DNA of 64,000 nt from Falsibacillus albus (GCF_003668575.1 NZ_RCVZ01000001.1:310001-374000); one strand, 5' to 3'. Shown: positions 50,247 to 59,582, counted from the stretch's first letter. A program made the numbers and translations. Notes: generated by a model not told the origin, from the letters alone.

Positions 50247-51170
50247 ATGGATGTTTACAAAAATGTACATGAGTTGATCGGTCGCACGCCGATGATGGAA
50301 ATCACTCATTTTAACATGCCGGAAGGGGTCCGGCTATTTGCGAAGCTGGAGTTTTTAAACCCTGGTGGAAGCATAAAGGATCGACTTGGGGTCGAGCTAT
50401 TGCAAGAAGCGCTGAAATCAGGCAAAATTTCTCACGGTGGGACGATCATTGAGCCCACAGCAGGGAACACAGGGATCGGATTGGCGCTGGCGGCAGTCAA
50501 TAGCGGTGTCAACGTGATGTTCTGTGTTCCGGAGAAATTCAGCATGGAAAAGCAAGAGCTGATGAAAGCGCTCGGGGCAGAGGTTGTTCAAACCCCCACT
50601 CATCTAGGAATGAAGGGGGCAATTGAAAGGGCTAAGCAGCTGTTGAGTGAAATCCCGAATGCTTATTGTCCACAGCAGTTTGGCAACCCGGCTAATCCCG
50701 AAACTTATTATAAGACGCTGGGGCCGGAAATCTGGAGACAGCTGGATGGACAAGTCCATATGTTCGTTGCCGGAGCTGGAACAGGCGGAACCTTCATGGG
50801 AACTGCCAATTTCCTGAAGGAGAAGGATTCCGGGATTAAGACGGTGATCGTAGAACCAGAAGGATCCATCCTTAATGGAGGAAAGTCTGGTCCTCATAAA
50901 ACGGAGGGGATCGGTATGGAATTTCTTCCTGGCTATATGAATACGGATTATTTCGATGCCATCCACACAATTTCCGATGAGGATGCTTTCGAAAGAGTGA
51001 AGCAATTAGCTTCTAAGGAAGGACTGCTTGTAGGCAGTTCATCAGGGGCGGCGCTGCATGCCGCACTGCTTGAAGCAGGAAAAGCAAAAGCGGGCACAAA
51101 TATAGTGACGATTTTCCCTGATTCAAGTGAACGCTATTTAAGTAAAAAAATTTATGAAGGCGGGATATAG
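50247..51170 (+). CDS. mccA: Cystathionine beta-synthase (O-acetylserine-dependent) MccA
   Basis: PLP enzyme joining homocysteine and O-acetylserine into cystathionine. The product has 307 residues of the cysteine-synthase fold: PLP lysine in NPGGSIKDRLG near residue 42, substrate loop PTAGNTGIGLA near 70, phosphate loop GAGTGGTF near 175, and SSGAALHAAL near 265. It differs from CysK in the loops, and its pairing with mccB supports the MccA role over plain cysteine synthase. Confidence 0.93.
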   Translation: MDVYKNVHELIGRTPMMEITHFNMPEGVRLFAKLEFLNPGGSIKDRLGVELLQEALKSGKISHGGTIIEPTAGNTGIGLALAAVNSGVNVMFCVPEKFSMEKQELMKALGAEVVQTPTHLGMKGAIERAKQLLSEIPNAYCPQQFGNPANPETYYKTLGPEIWRQLDGQVHMFVAGAGTGGTFMGTANFLKEKDSGIKTVIVEPEGSILNGGKSGPHKTEGIGMEFLPGYMNTDYFDAIHTISDEDAFERVKQLASKEGLLVGSSSGAALHAALLEAGKAKAGTNIVTIFPDSSERYLSKKIYEGGI

Positions 51171-52307
<1,137 letters not shown>

Positions 52308-52318
52308 TATCTTAACTA

Positions 52319-52347
52319 AGAGGATGTTCTGATGAGCATCCTCTTTA
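52319..52347 (+). terminator. Hairpin after mccB
   Basis: AGAGGATG / CATCCTCT stem, then TTTACTATTTT. It may separate yrhC from the operon or only reduce its expression. Confidence 0.75.
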
Positions 52348-52447
52348 CTATTTTCTTCATGTCTTCCCTTTAATTACATCCTGAAAATACACATATCTAT
52401 GTTACAGTATATTTATAGGTCAATAGTCACGGAAGAGGTGTAATGAC

Positions 52448-52696
52448 ATGAAGAAAATTTACGAGAAAATGATGGATTATAAGCGTTTTGCTTTTATTCT
52501 TTTAGCACTCAGTGCTTTTTTATATGCTGGCGTCGTGATCCCGGCAGCCGGCAAAACAATGGTTAAAGAATATTTATTGATGGGAAGCACTGCCGCTGTG
52601 ATTATATTCGCAGGCGTATTCTTCTTCCAGTCCACCAAATTAAAGAAAATATTGGCGGAGTCAGAGGAAGGCCAGCAATTTTTATTTAAGAAATAG
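52448..52696 (+). CDS. yrhC: YrhC family membrane protein
   Basis: An 82-residue protein with two transmembrane segments (about 13-31 and 41-60) and basic ends. Found after mccB in bacilli; function unknown, although co-regulation with cysteine genes is suggested by place. ATG start after GAAGAGGTG. The repeat R9 begins at its stop codon. Confidence 0.9.
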   Translation: MKKIYEKMMDYKRFAFILLALSAFLYAGVVIPAAGKTMVKEYLLMGSTAAVIIFAGVFFFQSTKLKKILAESEEGQQFLFKK

Positions 52697-52924
52697 GCTC
52701 TGTTAAACAGCGCTGTTGATTTCCACGCAAGTCTTCGCTTTCCGCGGGCCACACAGGAAGTGAGGTCGTTCGATGTTGGCCGAACTTAATCGAACATCCG
52801 CCTATTTCCTCCTCGCTTCGCTGCGGGGTCTACCTGACTCCGCTTTTCCCGCCGGAGTCTAAGGACTTGCGCTCCAATCAACAGCTTGAAACAGGCTAAA
52901 ATCAACAATAAGCTTAAACATAGC
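52695..52924 (+). repeat. Dispersed inverted-repeat element, copy R9
   Basis: Outer ends AGGCTCTGTTAAAC and GCTTAAACATAGCC; inner ends GCTGTTGATTTCCACGC and GCTCCAATCAACAGCT. Contains GAAGTGAGGTCGTTCGATG and ATCGAACATCC, an inner inverted repeat also in R2 and R4. Lacks the nested module. Confidence 0.85.
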
Positions 52925-52949
52925 CAACAAATAAAAATATCAATTTTTA

Positions 52950-52988
52950 GAGAAAAGGAATCGAGAGGAATTCTCGATTCCTTTTGTC
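52950..52988 (+). terminator. Terminator-like palindrome
   Basis: AAAAGGAATCGAGA / TCTCGATTCCTTTT, then TGTCATTTTC; probably ends transcripts from yrhC through R9. Confidence 0.85.
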
Positions 52989-53019
52989 ATTTTCTTTACT
53001 TATAGATTTTGTTAATTGT

Positions 53020-53125
53020 TGTTGCTATTGAACAAAGGTTGAGTAAGGTTGATTTCTGCTACGGGATGCTCGCTTTCCGAGGAGACTCCCATCTTACCGC
53101 TCCAATCAACATATGAGGAAATTTT
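53020..53125 (+). repeat. Dispersed repeat, short copy R10
   Basis: GTTGCTATTGAACAAAGGTTG outer end and GGTTGATTTCTGCTACGGGATG with TCGCTTTCCGAGG; far end CGCTCCAATCAACATATG. Forward orientation relative to R9, truncated centre. Confidence 0.7.
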
Positions 53126-53255
53126 AAAAAATAAACAAAGAAAGAATTTAAGCATTCTAACACTGTAATGTTTTTTTGTCCGATTACCACATTCAAAACA
53201 TGATTGTGTTTTTGCTAGTGAAAAGCTTTTATTTTAAAAAAATTCCAAAAAAGGG

Positions 53256-53284
53256 TTTACAACGAATGAATAATTGGATATACT
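53256..53284 (+). promoter_or_regulatory. Sigma-A promoter of the yrzI micro-ORF operon
   Basis: TTTACA (53256-53261), 17 bases, TATACT (53279-53284). Good consensus; drives the small reading frames that follow. Confidence 0.78.
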
Positions 53285-53321
53285 TACCATTGTGAATAAA
53301 ATCAAAAGGAGGCTGGAGAAA

Positions 53322-53399
53322 ATGTTTGAAAGCAAATTGACACAAATACAATTTCATACTAAGTTATATTCGGCCTACCCCAAGGTATTGTTCGCATAA
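53322..53399 (+). CDS. 25-residue micro-ORF, first of the yrzI operon
   Basis: ATG with a strong ribosome binding site AAAGGAGG about 10 bases upstream. The peptide is amphipathic, with MFESKLTQIQFHTKLYS at the start. It lies directly under the promoter and is followed by two terminator-like hairpins, so most transcripts may end after it. In B. subtilis unnamed tiny frames accompany yrzI, and this is likely one of them. No database check was possible. Confidence 0.55.
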   Translation: MFESKLTQIQFHTKLYSAYPKVLFA

Positions 53400-53428
53400 T
53401 AATTGATCAAACATTATCATGCATATCC

Positions 53429-53466
53429 GACCGCAGGACGAATGTAGTTTTCTGCGGTCTTTTTGA
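53429..53466 (+). terminator. Hairpin with T tract inside the yrzI operon (first)
   Basis: GACCGCAG / CTGCGGTC stem, loop of about 15 bases, then TTTTTG. Confidence 0.85.
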
Positions 53467-53475
53467 TGTTTAAAA

Positions 53476-53510
53476 CACAAGAGGCCTGGGTCTTCTTGTG
53501 TTTTTTTGTG
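53476..53510 (+). terminator. Hairpin with T tract inside the yrzI operon (second)
   Basis: AACACAAGA / TCTTGTGTT stem followed by TTTTTTT. Two terminators in series before yrzI suggest attenuation or a separate entry for yrzI. Confidence 0.82.
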
Positions 53511-53543
53511 GATATGAATTTAGACCAATAGGAGGTGATATAA

Positions 53544-53687
53544 ATGACATTGAATATTTTATTTATGACGGTAACGATTAAAAAACGTCAAAGATCATTC
53601 GAAGAGTTGGAGCATCAAAAATCAGTGAAGAAGTTTTACGAACAAAATCGTGATAAACATCATGAAATCTTTAGCCGTATGCTGTAA
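53544..53687 (+). CDS. yrzI: YrzI family small protein
   Basis: A 47-residue protein: hydrophobic N terminus MTLNILFMTVTIKKRQ and a charged C-terminal half (ELEHQKSVKKFYEQ, HHEIFSRML). ATG start with AGGAGGTGAT 7 bases upstream. In B. subtilis yrzI is downstream of yrhC in a polycistronic mRNA of several tiny frames; that mRNA is a target of the ribosome-bound nuclease Rae1 (YacP), and YrzI has been treated as toxic when over-expressed. That link is recalled knowledge. Confidence 0.85.
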   Translation: MTLNILFMTVTIKKRQRSFEELEHQKSVKKFYEQNRDKHHEIFSRML

Positions 53688-53724
53688 TAGTATGCTTTCT
53701 AAAAATAGGAGAGGAGAATGGTAC

Positions 53725-53784
53725 ATGGCAATCATACAAGTGAAACGTCTGAATGCAATTTGGATGGAGAAAGATACAGCATAA
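53725..53784 (+). CDS. 19-residue micro-ORF ending in MEKDTA (S1025-like)
   Basis: ATG start with AGGAGAGGAG about 9 bases upstream. The peptide is MAIIQVKRLNAIWMEKDTA. The MEKD stretch at its end matches, as I recall, the codons at which Rae1 cuts the S1025 frame in the B. subtilis yrzI operon during translation. Another frame starting at 53719 (50 codons) overlaps but its ATG is too close to the ribosome binding site. Confidence 0.65.
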   Translation: MAIIQVKRLNAIWMEKDTA

Positions 53785-53810
53785 CGACCCTGGAAAAGGC
53801 GGGTGGAATT

Positions 53811-53870
53811 ATGTCTTTGTATGTTTTACTGCTCACTGCTTATCTGAGAGTATTTGTGAAACGGTCATGA
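53811..53870 (+). CDS. 19-residue YrzI-like micro-ORF
   Basis: ATG preceded by AAGGCGGGTGG. The peptide MSLYVLLLTAYLRVFVKRS follows the YrzI N terminus (MTLNILFMTVTIKKR) position by position: M-S/T-L-x-V/I-L-L/F-L/M-T-A/V-Y/T-L/I-R/K. It is hydrophobic with a basic end and could be a shortened paralogue or a membrane-active peptide. Confidence 0.5.
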   Translation: MSLYVLLLTAYLRVFVKRS

Positions 53871-53918
53871 TAGGCTGGGGTAGCGAAGATCTGATATTGT
53901 GTCATCATTGTTGAACAA

Positions 53919-53972
53919 TAAAGGGTGATGTCAATAAGCCTTCATTCGATGGCTTTTGGCATCACCCTTTCT
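53919..53972. terminator. Terminator between the yrzI operon and sigK
   Basis: AAAGGGTGATG...AAGCC and GGCTT...CATCACCCTTT form a long stem; it can act for both converging transcripts. Confidence 0.85.
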
Positions 53973-53986
53973 ATTATCGCACAAGC

Positions 53987-54712
53987 TTAATCTTTTTGAA
54001 GTTTATTTCTTTTTTCTTTTTCTGCACGGTAAAATTCATGGAACATTTTCATCAGGGCCCTTTTTTCGATCCGGGATACGTAACTCCTTGAAATCCCTAA
54101 TTCCTTGGCTATTTCACGCTGGGTCTTTTCTTTTTTTAAATCCAGACCGAATCGGCCGATGATTACTTCTTTTTCCCTGTCGTCAAGCACGCTGATGTAT
54201 TCTTTGACTTTTTCAAGCTCCATGCTCAGCTGGATCGTGTCGATTACATCCTCTGACTCTGATTTTAGGACATCGATCAATGAAATCTCATTTCCTTCCT
54301 TATCCTGACCGATGGGATCGTGCAAGGAAACATCCTTTTTTGTCTTCTTCAAGGCGCGAAGATGCATCAGGATTTCATTTTCAATGCATCTGGCGGCATA
54401 GGTTGCCAGTTTGGTTCCTTTTCCTTCTGAGTAGCTTTCGATTGCCTTGATCAATCCAATGGTCCCGATTGAAATAAGGTCTTCGACATCTTCACCTGTG
54501 TTCTCAAATTTTTTGACGATGTGTGCGACCAATCTTAAATTATGCTCGATCAACAGATTTCTTGCCTCTTCGTTTCCTTCTGCCATCAAGCGCAAATACT
54601 TGCGTTCTTCACTGGCTGTCAGCGGCTGGGGGAAGGCGTTATTTTTCACATAGGATACTAAAAAGACGAGTTCTTTAAGAAAATACCCTAAAGCAGTAAA
54701 GATTCCGGACAT
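53987..54712 (-). CDS. sigK: Sporulation sigma factor sigma-K (pro-form)
   Basis: Mother-cell sigma factor of late sporulation, 241 residues, the same length as the rearranged B. subtilis gene. A hydrophobic N-terminal pro-sequence ([19 protein letters not shown]) would be removed by SpoIVFB; then region 2 ([20 protein letters not shown]) and region 4 ([21 protein letters not shown]). The start is ATG 54712 after GGGGTGAG. The frame is continuous: there is no skin-type element splitting the gene, unlike in B. subtilis 168. Confidence 0.97.
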   Translation of the reverse strand: MSGIFTALGYFLKELVFLVSYVKNNAFPQPLTASEERKYLRLMAEGNEEARNLLIEHNLRLVAHIVKKFENTGEDVEDLISIGTIGLIKAIESYSEGKGTKLATYAARCIENEILMHLRALKKTKKDVSLHDPIGQDKEGNEISLIDVLKSESEDVIDTIQLSMELEKVKEYISVLDDREKEVIIGRFGLDLKKEKTQREIAKELGISRSYVSRIEKRALMKMFHEFYRAEKEKRNKLQKD

Positions 54713-54861
54713 TTCACTCACCCCTAATTAGGACTATTGCCTATAAATAATGCTTATGATTGGATGAGTTAGTTCGTGCAGGTCCATAAGAATCTACTTG
54801 AAATTATTTCCGGAAAAGAGGTTTGGGTAGAGGGGGGGAAAAGAAGGCATAAAAAAAGAAA

Positions 54862-55017
54862 TTAAGGGAAATTAATAGGACGGTCCTGTTTCATTTCACT
54901 TAATTTCAAACTGGTTTTCCCTTTGCCTTCACAAGCAGGGCACGTTTTCTTTAAAAATCCCATTCTTGAAATGGTTCCTTGACCATTGCATTTCCTGCAT
55001 ATACCGACAACCTTCAA
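54862..55017 (-). CDS. Small CxxCxGxG zinc-finger protein
   Basis: A 51-residue protein upstream of sigK on the same strand. It has CRKCNGQG at residues 7-14 and CPACEGKG near 27-34, the DnaJ-type zinc-binding repeat, and resembles the short YuiA-like proteins of bacilli. TTG start at 55017 with AAAGGCGG about 10 bases upstream. It may act as a redox or chaperone accessory; function unknown. The 145 bases between it and sigK hold no other frame. Confidence 0.65.
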   Translation of the reverse strand: MKVVGICRKCNGQGTISRMGFLKKTCPACEGKGKTSLKLSEMKQDRPINFP

Positions 55018-55185
55018 CTATTCGACCGCCTTTCTTTTATTTATAGTTATTATTATAACATATTCTAAATTCCCAATATTGTTCAGAAATTTGATATATA
55101 TATTTTATCCTATGTTACATTGGCCTATACATATTTGTCTATTTGTCATAATTTATAGTACGGAAATAGAAAGGGAGGAATATGT

Positions 55186-55320
55186 GTGTACGGATATCCA
55201 GGATTTTGTGGACCGGGCTATCCATTTGCCTATGGCGGAGCCCTATTTGCTCTTGGGATTGTATTGCTTGTACTGCTGCTGATTTTTGGCGGCTGGTGGT
55301 TTTTTTCAGGTTGTTTTTAA
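55186..55320 (+). CDS. Tiny transmembrane protein (YjcZ-like)
   Basis: A 44-residue protein: YGYPGFCGPGYPFAYGG at the start, then one transmembrane helix (ALFALGIVLLVLLLIFGGWW). This glycine/tyrosine-rich head plus single helix is the pattern of the tiny Bacillus YjcZ/sporulation membrane proteins. GTG start, 7 bases after AGGGAGG. Function unknown; expression in sporulation would fit the next gene sigK but is not shown. Confidence 0.68.
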   Translation: MYGYPGFCGPGYPFAYGGALFALGIVLLVLLLIFGGWWFFSGCF

Positions 55321-55550
55321 ATGGTCGGGAGACGCTGGTCGTTTCCCTTTTTTGCTTGGTCGCCTTTGCGATTGACGGATCAATCATCCAGTATGAGACC
55401 CGAAACCAGCCGGAGAAGAACGGATCAGGTCTCAACCCTTACTTCCATAATTTTTGCCTCTAAGCAAGTCCCCCACTCTTCGTTCAAATTATTAGAATGT
55501 TTTTACAACTGGAGATATAATGGAAATATCATGATAAAGGGGGAATTAGA

Positions 55551-57332
55551 TTGACAACAGATACATATTCTTTGAAATGGGATTTGGATGTTTTTTTTAC
55601 GGGAGGAAGCAGCTCTCCACAGTTTTATGAGCATATGGACTCATTGGAGAAGAACCTTTCTGATTTTGAAAGGAAGATCGAAGGTTGGGATATCCCCAAG
55701 AGTGAATATGAGGTTGAACCCTTCCTGGAAATCATACATAATTTCCAATTGGTCGGAATAAAAATGAGGCAGGCGGGGGCGTTCGTAAGCTGCTTGCAGG
55801 CACAGGATACTTCTGATAAAAAGGCAGTTGAATTAAGAGGAAAGGTATCAGTGCTAAGCTCAAAATTCCAAACGGCCTTGACAAACCTCGATGACAAATT
55901 GAAGAAAATCAATGACCAAACATGGAAGGCGCTGCTTGAACAGGAGCAGCTTGAAGAATTGAGTTTTATTTTAAATGAGAGAAGAGAGGAAGCAGCCAAA
56001 AAGCTCCCTCGAGAACAAGAAGCGCTGATCAATGCATTAAGTGTTGATGGATACCATGGCTGGGGAGAAATGTATGACACCATTGTCAGTAAAATCCGCA
56101 TTCCTTTCGATGGCAAGGAGTTGTCAGTCGGCCAGTCAGCAAACAAGTTTTCTGACCGTGAAAGACATGTAAGAAAAGAGGTATTCGAGAACTGGGAAAC
56201 CGCTTGGGGGGAACAAGCAGAGTACCTTGCCAATACGTTGAACCACTTGGCTGGATTCCGTTTAAGCGTGTATAAGCAGCGCGGGTGGGATGAGGTATTA
56301 CAAGAGCCATTGAGCTATAACCGTATGAAGAAAGAAACCCTTGATGCAATGTGGGGGGCCATTGCGGATCTTAAAGAACCGTTTGTTCAGTTTCTGGAGC
56401 GAAAAGCAAAGCTCCTTGGGGTCGATAAGCTGAGCTGGTTTGATCTTGATGCACCTGTTGGTGAAGCAGATTCGTCATACAGCTATCAAGAGGGTGCAGA
56501 GTTTATCACAAATCAATTCAGTCAATTTGGGGAAAATCTCGCAGAATTCACGAAAAATGCATTTGAGCAGCGCTGGATCGAAGCGGAAGACCGCCCTGGA
56601 AAGCGTCCAGGAGGGTTTTGCACATACTTTCCTGAGTCCAAGCAGTCAAGGATATTCATGACTTATTCGGGTACACCATCCAACGTGTCGACCCTGGCTC
56701 ACGAACTTGGTCATGCTTTCCACTCTTACGCGTTAAAAGACACCCATCCATTGAATCGGAATTATGCAATGAATGTTGCCGAAACAGCTTCAACTTTTGC
56801 AGAAATGATCGTCTCCGATGCTTCGGTGAAGGAGGCAAAATCGAAGGATGAAAGGATTTCTCTGCTGGAGGACAAAATTCAAAGAAGCATTGCCTTGTTG
56901 ATGAATATCCATGCACGCTTCCTTTTTGAAACCCGTTTTTATGAAGAAAGGAAAGAAGGCCTTGTCAGCCTGCAAAGGTTGAATGAGCTGATGGAAGAAG
57001 CCCAGAAGCAGGCTTATGGAAACTCACTTGAGCAATACCACCCATTATTTTGGGCATCCAAACTGCATTTCTTCATTACAGGGGTTCCATTTTATAATTT
57101 CCCATATACGTTTGGATTTTTGTTTTCACTTGGAATCTATGCAAAAGCGCTTGAAGAAGGGAAAGGCTATGAAGGGAAATACATGGCGCTGCTTCGTGAC
57201 ACCGGCTCAATGTCGGTCGAAGATCTTGCTGAGAAACATTTGAACGTTGATTTAACAAAAAGGGAGTTCTGGGAAAATGGGTTGAAACTATGTGTTGAGG
57301 ATGTCAATGAGTTCTTAAGGTTGACGGAATGA
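55551..57332 (+). CDS. pepF: M3 family oligoendopeptidase (PepF-like)
   Basis: Cytoplasmic zinc metallopeptidase of 593 residues that degrades short peptides. Zinc motif HELGHAFHS near residue 384 with the downstream glutamate in NVAETASTFAEM near 411, and an N-terminal helical domain. TTG start at 55551 after AAAGGGGGAA. No close operon partner. Confidence 0.94.
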   Translation: MTTDTYSLKWDLDVFFTGGSSSPQFYEHMDSLEKNLSDFERKIEGWDIPKSEYEVEPFLEIIHNFQLVGIKMRQAGAFVSCLQAQDTSDKKAVELRGKVSVLSSKFQTALTNLDDKLKKINDQTWKALLEQEQLEELSFILNERREEAAKKLPREQEALINALSVDGYHGWGEMYDTIVSKIRIPFDGKELSVGQSANKFSDRERHVRKEVFENWETAWGEQAEYLANTLNHLAGFRLSVYKQRGWDEVLQEPLSYNRMKKETLDAMWGAIADLKEPFVQFLERKAKLLGVDKLSWFDLDAPVGEADSSYSYQEGAEFITNQFSQFGENLAEFTKNAFEQRWIEAEDRPGKRPGGFCTYFPESKQSRIFMTYSGTPSNVSTLAHELGHAFHSYALKDTHPLNRNYAMNVAETASTFAEMIVSDASVKEAKSKDERISLLEDKIQRSIALLMNIHARFLFETRFYEERKEGLVSLQRLNELMEEAQKQAYGNSLEQYHPLFWASKLHFFITGVPFYNFPYTFGFLFSLGIYAKALEEGKGYEGKYMALLRDTGSMSVEDLAEKHLNVDLTKREFWENGLKLCVEDVNEFLRLTE

Positions 57333-57334
57333 TC

Positions 57335-57486
57335 CGCGGATCAGTTGAGACCCCGCAGCGAAGTGAGGAGACTTACCGCCCCCCTCGAAAAGTGAAGACT
57401 TGCACGGAAATCAACAGCGGTAATTAACAAAGCCTACAATTAAAATCGGCATTAGGATTTTAATAACAATATTTGCGGAAACAGCT
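57335..57486 (-). repeat. Dispersed repeat, truncated copy R11
   Basis: Left end missing at the pepF stop; GACCCCGCAGCGAAGTGAGGAG, then CTTGCACGGAAATCAACAGCGG and AACAAAGCC. A 47-base tail (57440-57486) recurs in the same direction at 59141-59187. Confidence 0.7.
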
Positions 57487-57506
57487 TTACAAATGAGCCA
57501 AAAACA

Positions 57507-57537
57507 AAAGACTCGTCGATTTTGACGAGTCTTTTAT
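57507..57537. terminator. Terminator downstream of pssA (minus)
   Basis: AAAGACTCGTC / GACGAGTCTTT stem, A and T runs on the two sides. Confidence 0.88.
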
Positions 57538-58086
57538 TTATATCTTTTTCAATGTAAAGGATGAAATCATTAGAAACGACAACGCAATAATAATGAACAA
57601 ATATAAGTGCGAAGGCAGAACAGCATTAAATAGATATCCCAATGTTGCAAGACAGCCAGCTGCTGTAATAGGCAAACCTGTGAAATAGCCGTTGCTTTCC
57701 GTAATGTTGAACCTTGCTAAGCGAAAAGCACCGCAAGCGATATAGAGAACTGTGAAAAATATTCCTGGAAAACCAAAATCCTTTAAGATTCCTTGATATA
57801 ATAATAGTGCCGGTGCTACACCAAAAGAAATGACATCACTCATAGAATCCAGCTGTTTGCCGAGTTCCGATTCTATGTTCAATTTTCGGGCGACCATTCC
57901 ATCAAAACGATCGGTAAGCGCAGCGACGAAAATAAGTATGACACTTAAACTCAGCTGCCCCTGTGTGGCAGCAATGATGGCAAATCCACCTAGACTGAGG
58001 TTGGTCAAGGTCAAAAGGTTGGCAGTTTGTGATTTTAATTTCTTTATGGTCTGGTCAACTACATCGGATAAAAACAAATAACTCAC
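57538..58086 (-). CDS. pssA: CDP-diacylglycerol-serine O-phosphatidyltransferase
   Basis: Membrane enzyme making phosphatidylserine. The product has 182 residues with five to six transmembrane segments and the complete CDP-alcohol phosphotransferase motif: DG-x2-AR-x8-G-x3-D-x3-D, seen as DGMVARK...G...D...D at about residues 62-85. ATG start after GGAGTGAG. Divergent from psd, which uses its product. Confidence 0.95.
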   Translation of the reverse strand: MSYLFLSDVVDQTIKKLKSQTANLLTLTNLSLGGFAIIAATQGQLSLSVILIFVAALTDRFDGMVARKLNIESELGKQLDSMSDVISFGVAPALLLYQGILKDFGFPGIFFTVLYIACGAFRLARFNITESNGYFTGLPITAAGCLATLGYLFNAVLPSHLYLFIIIALSFLMISSFTLKKI

Positions 58087-58200
58087 TCCTTAATTTAAAC
58101 AAAGGAACCATCTTATGATATTTATTGTATAATAATATTTTATTATAAGCCTATTATTCATAAAAGTTAAGGGGTATCAGATAATTTTGGAGGGAATATT

Positions 58201-58980
58201 TTGAAGTCGTTCATATATAAACGCTTGATTGAACTGACGAATGGAAGAATCACTTCCAGTCTCATAAAAAAATTTGCAGGATCAAAGTCCAGCAAATGGA
58301 TCATACCATCATTTGTTGATTGGTACAAAATCAATCAAGATGAAATGCTGCTTCCATTGACTGAATACAACACCTTGCATGATTTATTCATTAGAAAACT
58401 TCAAGCCGAGGCTCGACCGATCGATCAGAATGATAAGTCTGTCGTCAGCCCTGTAGATGCAGTAGTCGAGGATATGGGGGAAATTAGTGAAGAAGCGGAA
58501 ATCATCGTGAAAAATAAAAAATATTCAATCACTGATATGTTGGGCAAGGAGGAAATCAAAGGGAAGTATATTGGCGGGACGTTTCTTGTTTTATATTTAA
58601 GCCCTTCCCATTATCACCGGATACATAGCCCGGTTGACGGAATGGCGGTCCGCCAATATTCTCTTGGTCAGAAGTCGTATCCAGTCAATAAGTATGGGTT
58701 AAAATACGGTAAGGAGCCTCTATCGAAGAATTTCCGCAAAGTGACGGAAATTCGTACACAAGCCGGCCATGTCGCTGTTGTTAAAGTGGGGGCGATGTTT
58801 ATAAATTCGATCGAAATGGTAAAGGATGATAATGATTGGAAAAAAGGAGAAGAAGTTGCATATTTCTCTTTTGGTTCAACGATTGTACTTTTATTTGAAA
58901 AAGGGATATTTATTCCGGAAGAGAACATTCGCATCCCTTATGATGTAAGAGTGGGGGAAAGAATCGGGAAGCTGAAATAA
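58201..58980 (+). CDS. psd: Phosphatidylserine decarboxylase
   Basis: Pyruvoyl-dependent enzyme converting phosphatidylserine to phosphatidylethanolamine. The product has 259 residues; the self-cleavage site is FGST near residue 222 (cut between Gly and Ser), and the catalytic histidines lie in SPSHYHRIHSPVDG near 135-148. TTG start after TTGGAGGG. With pssA it gives the complete PE branch. Confidence 0.95.
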   Translation: MKSFIYKRLIELTNGRITSSLIKKFAGSKSSKWIIPSFVDWYKINQDEMLLPLTEYNTLHDLFIRKLQAEARPIDQNDKSVVSPVDAVVEDMGEISEEAEIIVKNKKYSITDMLGKEEIKGKYIGGTFLVLYLSPSHYHRIHSPVDGMAVRQYSLGQKSYPVNKYGLKYGKEPLSKNFRKVTEIRTQAGHVAVVKVGAMFINSIEMVKDDNDWKKGEEVAYFSFGSTIVLLFEKGIFIPEENIRIPYDVRVGERIGKLK

Positions 58981-59140
58981 AGGTTCTTTTCGAAACAAAA
59001 TCTTTGGGAAAAGCTCTTTTCTCAAACTTTGTTGCTTTTGCCATTAAAATAGGGTTATATATGCAATGTTGCACCTATAAAATGGCGTGATTAACGAGAA
59101 AAGAGATCCTATATTTAATGCGCTAATCATTTATTTTGGG

Positions 59141-59187
59141 TTAAAATCGGCAATAAGATTTTAACAACAATCTTTACGAAAACAGCT
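59141..59187 (+). repeat. 47-base repeat end fragment
   Basis: Matches 57440-57486 in 41 of 47 bases and in the same direction. It looks like the end of a reverse-oriented dispersed element whose body is lost; 58985-59060 also contains eroded pieces of it. No gene lies between psd and sda (58981-59323). Confidence 0.65.
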
Positions 59188-59196
59188 AAAATAAAA

Positions 59197-59222
59197 GAGT
59201 CTCTGCAATGACAGAGACTCAT
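59197..59222 (-). terminator. Terminator of sda (minus)
   Basis: GAGTCTCTG / CAGAGACTC stem; A run on the left is the T run of the minus-strand transcript. Confidence 0.88.
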
Positions 59223-59323
59223 ATATGGATAAAACGCATTTATTTACAATATATCGATTGATTGCGCTTTGAGTATTATGTTTATCTGTTAATCCTTTCA
59301 GCTGGTTCCGATCTGCAGCAGCT

Positions 59324-59464
59324 TTAGGATGAGACCTTAATTTTGTGAAGCAATGCACGTCTTTGAATTTCCGATTCAATGAGGCGAATAAAGTCCAGGC
59401 TTAAATTTAATTCTTTAGCTTTATAGTACGATTCGAGCAGCAATTCATCAGATAACTTTCTCAT
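59324..59464 (-). CDS. sda: Sporulation inhibitor Sda
   Basis: A 46-residue helical hairpin protein that binds KinA and blocks its autokinase, stopping sporulation when DNA replication is disturbed. The sequence from [16 protein letters not shown] to the Ser-Ser end is close to that of B. subtilis Sda, which has the same length. ATG start after GGAGGTG. Several DnaA boxes lie upstream, fitting DnaA control of sda. Confidence 0.95.
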   Translation of the reverse strand: MRKLSDELLLESYYKAKELNLSLDFIRLIESEIQRRALLHKIKVSS

Positions 59465-59582
59465 GAACGTTCACCTCCAAAAAATATAACCGTTCTTTTT
59501 TATACACCGTTGCATAAATTTAGTAAGTTACTCTTGGTATACCCTACTCTATCAGACTTAAACTATTGGAACAAGCGTTCTG

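Noticed and set aside
55321-55554. Plus-strand frame of 77 codons before pepF
   Set aside because: It begins directly after the tiny membrane gene with no separate ribosome binding site, has low-complexity Ser/Arg composition, and runs into the pepF start. Possible but not supported.
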